Shown here piece after piece: positions 58,686-64,000 of a stretch of DNA of 64,000 nucleotides. The stretch lies in the NCBI GenBank assembly GCA_023053545.1, contig JAKZAN010000002.1, positions 10,908,790 to 10,972,789 of the forward strand, read 5' to 3'. A model generated the notes under the pieces. It was given only the letters and a program-made list of their open reading frames with translations, was not told where the DNA came from and did not search any database. How positions within the stretch are numbered: position 1 is the first letter of the stretch; each line of letters begins with the position of its first letter. The DNA comes from Lepidurus packardi (taxonomy: Eukaryota > Arthropoda > Branchiopoda > Notostraca > Triopsidae). The position numbers and the translations under genes were made by a program.

Positions 58686-59435
58686 CCCGTTCAAAAAGTG
58701 TATATAGGACATTTCCGCGTATGCAATGCACCCCGTCAAACGGAAACTAGAATACTTGACACTTGAAGCCAATCGACCGTAAAAACAATGGACAAGACTT
58801 TCACTATTACCAGCCCGTTAGACACGCTCGAGTCGAGACTCGAAAACTCTTTTTCAAAGAAAAAACTTGGGTTCGCCTTCGCCCAAGGCCCATTTTCTCC
58901 TGAAAAACACAACCCTTTATACCTACTAGATTTCCTTGTGAAGCAAAAAATTTACGAAATAAAAATAATATGAATAATATTTAAGAAAAATGTGAAAGAG
59001 CTTCACGCAGAAAGTATACCATGGACCGGAAAAGTCAGGCCGTAACAATTACTTATAGGTATGCAACACACAAATGCAGGTTCCCACCGTTCTAAAATGG
59101 CATAACTACTATAATTTAAATTGTTCCACTCCTCCTAACGTTGACAACGCTTTTACAGTATTCTACTTCCCTCCAAGTTCGCCTTCCATGGACTAATTTG
59201 GTTAATTGCTCACCTTCTTGTCAACAACCCATGGAAAATCTCTCTATTTAACGTATCAGTAAGCTCGAATTACACGGCAACTGCTGAGGAGGTGAAAAAG
59301 GGGGAAAGTACTTGAGTATTTCTACGCATTTCCATGGTTCCTATGAAACTAATAAAAAAATCTGTTCCGCGTAATTAACCCTTTGCATACCTTGGTTTCT
59401 CAAAACTGTCACGGGCACACGACAATGTTAAACTG

Positions 59436-59444
59436 TATATAAAG
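59436..59444 (+). promoter_or_regulatory. TATA box, second copy
   Basis: TATATAAAG, the same as 18948-18956. Confidence 0.65.
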
Positions 59445-59537
59445 GGCAGTCAGAACAGCCAACAGTATCAATTCGTTAACCTACAATCGTTCAAGCAACT
59501 TCCAGCTCACAGCAGTGAATTTTAATCCACAATTAAC

Positions 59538-60065
59538 ATGAAGGTATGGTTTAACTGTTAGCAAAGTAAAATGTAATTTAGAAATTGATCCCCAACTTTG
59601 CTCTTTCTGTAGGTCGCTATTATTTTGGCTTTGACTGTGGCTTGTGTGGCCGCTAACGGTTATTACGGACACGGCGGAGCAGGTCACGATGACTACTACG
59701 TAAGCAGCTTGGGATTGGCTAGTCATCCCCATGTTTAATGTATTCTTTCTAGGCTCCCGCATCCTATAAATTTGGATACGACGTTGCTGATCAGAAATCT
59801 TATGTCAACATGGGGCACAAGGAACAACGAGATGGAGACAAGACACAAGGTACAGAAAGAACTTGCTAACAAAGCTTATGCTTTCTAATAAACGCGACTG
59901 TAATTCACATTGTCATAATGTCAAATGGACCATTTTTTAGGCGTATACTACGTTCATTTGCCCGATGGTCGTCTGCAAAAAACTGAGTACGTCGTAGCTG
60001 GAAAATCGGGTTATCTTCCTAAAGTAACATACCATAGTGCTGGACACGCTGGAAAGGCTTACTAA
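59538..60065 (+). CDS. small RR-like cuticle protein, copy 2
   Basis: Same four-exon structure as 19050-19577 (exons at 59538-59543, 59613-59699, 59753-59849 and 59941-60065). I see no coding difference from copy 1. The promoter is also retained, so both copies should be functional if the duplication is real. Confidence 0.85.
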
Positions 60066-61973
60066 AACAAAACCAAGTTCCCAAACCTGATGGCACAAAT
60101 TTGCTTACTAATCTCTCTCTGTCGCTAACGCTCTGAAGTATACTTGTGATTCTACTGTACATACATAAAGCTAATCTACCTTTTTTAATGTGTGAGAACA
60201 ACGACTTAAATACACAGGTGTATCACTAAGCGTTTAAACCCATTCTTGCTACTCTAGTTCCCAGAAGTTAACAGTTAATCAAGCAACAGACTAACTTCAA
60301 CTGTTTTATTGTGATAATTTAAATGCTTTTGCATACCTGACATTCCAGGTTATCTTGATTCTGATCTCAGAGAACAACAAACACTGCGATTATTACAAAA
60401 CAATTGCTCCGACATGCAGTTTGACAGTCAAATTGGAGAACGTTATCTAGCCGAACTGGGTTTTGAAATGAATCTTTTTGAAATTTGCGCTTCAATTCGA
60501 GCAGTGTTGTACAATCTTGTATTTGAAGGAAGCTTCCAAAATTTTGGGACATCTAGAGTCTCTATCTGGTAGCTTTCTATCGCTTTCAATTTTCAAACAG
60601 ATTCAGAATTCGGCGGCATTTTATTAAATCCTAGTAACTCCGTACTTTTTTCTTTCACAAATACAAGCTTAGTTTTATTAATGTGCGTATTAATATGTAC
60701 AATATATGTGCGGTTTTTAACTGTATTTTTAATACTAAACTACAAAAATAAATGTCACATCGCAGAGGAATGTGACTCTTAAATCACCAATAATGTCAAT
60801 TTTACGAGCACTTCGTTCACGTTGCCAACACTTATACACCGATGCTTATCTGCCTTCCCTTTTCCATCGTTAACCCAAATCCATATATTTTACCTTTTAA
60901 TATCCCCATGTACAAATAAATACCCAACATTCTTCTTTTTTTGGCTAAGTTCCTAAATCTTTTCAAACTGCAAACTTTCAAAGTTAATATACTTTCTGTC
61001 GATAAGTACTTTTAATTTTTATGTGAGCAAAAAAGTACCAAAAAACGTGGATGAAACTTTGTGACCTGAGTGTTTCATTAAACAGGGAAAGATAGCAAAG
61101 TTGTATCTGAAAAAGTAGCAATAACCATAAAAATAATTATTCAAAGGAATTATTTCTATGAAGTTTTCTTTGCTTACATAAAATACCGAAAAAGCACGTT
61201 GCTTATTAAAATGTGTGCACAAACTGTCTGCGAGGTAAACATAGAGTTTTGTATTATCCTTGTTATAAAAATAGATGTTCTACCATGACAGGACCCTCTA
61301 CCATTTCTATAAGAACTGACGAAACATCGCGAGAGAATTGGCTTTCACTAGGGAAATGATTATGTAATAAAAGATTTTTAAAAGTAAGATTAGTAATCAA
61401 TAGACTGTTTCTCTTACTAAACAGACTGCTTACTACATCTGAATAGACCAATACACTATATTTCTTACTTCTTTCATTCATACACGCGTCAGCGTAACCA
61501 TTACCAATAGGAAAACCTGCATAATACGATGTCACAATTTACTAAGAATTCGAGTTTGCCTTAAGTCAATAGTTTACGGAAGCCAGCTTTTTATGCCATC
61601 CGCGAGACTGTTAATAATAATAACTAGGCAGTCTTGTCAACTTATTTGCAACTTTTGGCGTTTAAGGCCATATTAAACAGATATTGCTATAAAGCCGCAG
61701 ACAGCTTTCATTCACCTGACCGAGTTTTTACTACTTATGAATTTCAGCAACAAAATGGCCAATAAGCTCCAAGAAATAGCACGAACTTAAGATCTAGGAA
61801 GCCCGCAAACCGGTACGTTGACCGAAGCGGGGGAAAGTGTGAAAGGACATTTTTTGTTCAAAAAGGACTATAGGTGAGAATTATTCCAATTTTTTAATAA
61901 AAAAGTAAGAAATATGTCGACATCTGTTGCTTTTCTTCCATTTCGGTGTACCATATATTACGAAAGTTTGCGG

Positions 61974-61981
61974 TATAAAAA
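61974..61981 (+). promoter_or_regulatory. TATA box, second copy
   Basis: TATAAAAA, the same as 21486-21493. Confidence 0.65.
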
Positions 61982-62072
61982 GCCTCCATCCTACCTCTCA
62001 GAACATCAGTTCGCTCTAATCTTCTCCTTCAACAATACTCAATCGCTAAATAGCTCATTTGATTCCAGCATA

Positions 62073-62658
62073 ATGTCCAAAGTAAGTTAAATCCAATATT
62101 TTTTGACAAACTACGGTAGTATACTATGAATAACAAATGTGAATCCTTTTCTACAGGTCGTTGTCTTCATATCGCTGTTGGCCCTTGCCGTGGCCTTTCC
62201 ACAACAATACGCTCCGAAGCCAAATCAAAACTACGCAGCTCCCCAGTATCAACAAGCGTCCCAAGGTTACAAGACGGAATCGAACTACCCAGATGTAAAA
62301 GAAATTTTCGACTCCTTTGATTCAAAACTACTAAATACTGACAACACGGCCTTCAATTGTTATTAATATATAGGTTCCACCGAAGTATGAATTCAACTAC
62401 GCTGTCAAGGACGACGCCAACTACAACAGCTTCGGTCATCAAGAAAGTCGTGATAACGATAAAACCTCAGGTTCTTATACCGTAGCTTTGCCTGACGGAC
62501 GCACACAGATCACCACCTACAACGTCCAAGATAACTACTCGGGCTTTAACGCCAACGTCGAATATGTCGGTGAAGCCAAGCATCCACAAGGTTATAATAA
62601 TGCTGCACCAGCTGAAAGCTACAAACAGCCATCTAAATATGCCCCCGCACCTTACTAA
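62073..62658 (+). CDS. RR-1-like cuticle protein, copy 2
   Basis: Copy of 21585-22170 (exons at 62073-62081, 62157-62294 and 62374-62658). One residue differs within the RR domain: NVQD here, NVRD in copy 1. A synonymous change lies in the signal peptide. Splice sites, TATA box and AATAAA (about 62782) are kept. Confidence 0.9.
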
Positions 62659-64000
62659 AGTGATTCATTTTGCAAGGATTATTTTACATGGCATCATAAC
62701 TTCCTGCGTTGATGCGCGAAACATTATAAATAACATGTTGCTGTACTACTAATGAAAAAGTAATTCCTATCCTGTAGACTCAATAAACAATATTATCCTT
62801 AAAGCTTCTTGTAGTTTTGTATATCGGATGATGTCATAAGAAAGACACAAGACGGTAATATTACAATTTAAAATACAGTAATTAGGTTACAACTTATGAT
62901 ATCACAAAAATCCGGTAAATGCCATGATAAATACTGTATTATTTTGTAACGAAAGATATTGCACGAAAATTGACTCTATAACAAGTTTCTATTCCGTTTT
63001 CAAGTGTTAGTGCACGCCGACGCCGTACTATGCGCAGATGCCATGCGCGTTTGTTCATATCCATACATCAACACGTTCTCCGGATTTGGTGACAAAACTA
63101 TGTACTGTATCCCGCTGCCAAATTGACACTCTTGAGTCACTTTTCAACAATGAATTTTGTTTGTTTTTCAGCTATTGGAGTGAAAGAAAGTACAAGCTTT
63201 AACGATTCTCATCAACGAAAATTTATGAGAATCGTTAACCTATTCTAACCTAATGCATTCCCAATCCAACTACCAATTTTGAACTCGAGTAACACCGGTT
63301 TGTCACTCTTTTTCCAGAGAGCGTTTAGCAACAGTATGACACCCTAAGTGTAATTTCTATCTCCGGATTATAAAACCGGAGAACCTGTTGCCATACATAC
63401 AGCAACTCGCCTTCGCCATCTTGCGATAATTAGGAAGAATTAACGTTCAGTTTAGTCAGGACTTGGTAACTAACCTTAAAAAAAGAAACCCTTCAGTGAA
63501 ATTCTTAAGCTACAGGCTATTGTTAGTTATTTTCTCTAATTTGGCTGCGCTATGTTGCATTTTAATTTTTATCATATTTTTATAATTTAATAATAAATTA
63601 TATTGTTATGATTATAAAATTATTTTTACGTTACGCTAGTTAAATTACTAAGCTCTAGTTTAACACACCGAAAACAAAATTGCAAGCTTTCTCTCAAGCG
63701 AGAAGAAGGAAACGCGAACTTTTTTTTTATTTTACTTTACATTCCTGGACTAGCATTCTTTGGCACCAATGGACTTAATACAGCGCGAAAAGAAATACAA
63801 GTTTGACTAGTGCTCTTTATGACCCAACGGGAAATGCCTTGCCGAAGACTTCGGAATAAGTTAGAAAACACAGAGGTGCTCTAGATTGAACAAACCAGAA
63901 AAACTGCCCCTTTTATACGAAAAACACTTTCACTTTCTTTGTCTCTTATATTCCTGTTGCCCTTATCTTTTATACGAAACTCGGCTGTTTTCGTAGAAAT

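Larger units (their letters stand above)
58683..64000. repeat. second copy of the segmental duplication
   Basis: Copy of 18193-23512. The non-genic parts (58686-59435, 60066-61973, 62788-64000) carry the same featureless spacer sequence as the first copy. The copy continues beyond the window. Confidence 0.95.

Overview
The window is nuclear DNA of an arthropod. The evidence is a cluster of structural cuticle genes with Rebers-Riddiford (RR) chitin-binding domains, short spliceosomal introns (about 50-110 bp) and TATA boxes roughly 70-115 bp upstream of the start codons. The intron size and the Tyr/Pro-rich cuticle repeats suggest a crustacean, possibly a branchiopod. That last step is inference, and I do not name a species. 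No bacterial genes, tRNA, rRNA or CRISPR were seen.

Region 1 (1-23.5 kb) is the cuticle gene cluster. It has seven multi-exon genes: plus-strand genes starting at 1921, 7230, 10512, 13154, 19050 and 21585, and one minus-strand gene at 17247-18033. Nearly all share an architecture in which a tiny first exon (ATG plus one or two codons) is split by a phase-0 intron from the rest of the signal peptide. A Tyr/Pro-rich low-complexity part and usually an RR domain follow. The gene at 13154-16049 is a 913-residue repeat protein whose 18-residue units are arranged in a 162-bp higher-order repeat. A (TA)n tract of about 407 bp lies at 4921-5327.

Region 2 (24.4-58.7 kb) is a nested mobile-element and endogenous-virus complex. 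A 385-bp MITE (TTA target duplication) is followed by the 5' LTR, gag and pol start of a Ty3/gypsy element on the plus strand. This runs head-to-head into rearranged minus-strand copies of the same gypsy. Fragments of a negative-strand RNA virus (Mononegavirales, most like Rhabdoviridae) are embedded in these copies: two identical 372-codon ORFs interpreted as phosphoprotein (P), and two uninterrupted 1,042-codon ORFs of the C-terminal part of the polymerase (L). P, L and gypsy segments are repeated in tandem with a period of about 7,662 bp. The second L copy lies inside a second retroelement, an env-bearing errantivirus-like element. Reading order is the first 56 bp of its LTR, antisense L, integrase, env, then a complete 455-bp 3' LTR, with the whole flanked by an AAAG duplication. 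The remaining gypsy pol is interrupted by an 11.7-kb DNA transposon (TA duplication, CCCAGATA termini, subterminal repeats). That transposon carries a CMC/EnSpm-type transposase and a divergent gene for a BEN-domain protein, and it contains a 4.8-kb LINE.

Region 3 (58.68-64 kb) is a near-identical second copy of 18193-23512, including the last two cuticle genes, offset by about 40,488-40,490 bp. The junction with gypsy pol has 3 bp of microhomology. It looks like the breakpoint of a 40.5-kb tandem duplication that continues past the window, although joined haplotypes in the assembly would look the same.

The main points of interest are the retroelement-virus chimera, the transposon with a BEN-domain gene, and the layered duplications. 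All coordinates for splice sites were read by eye from GT/AG (one GC/AG) signals and reading frames.
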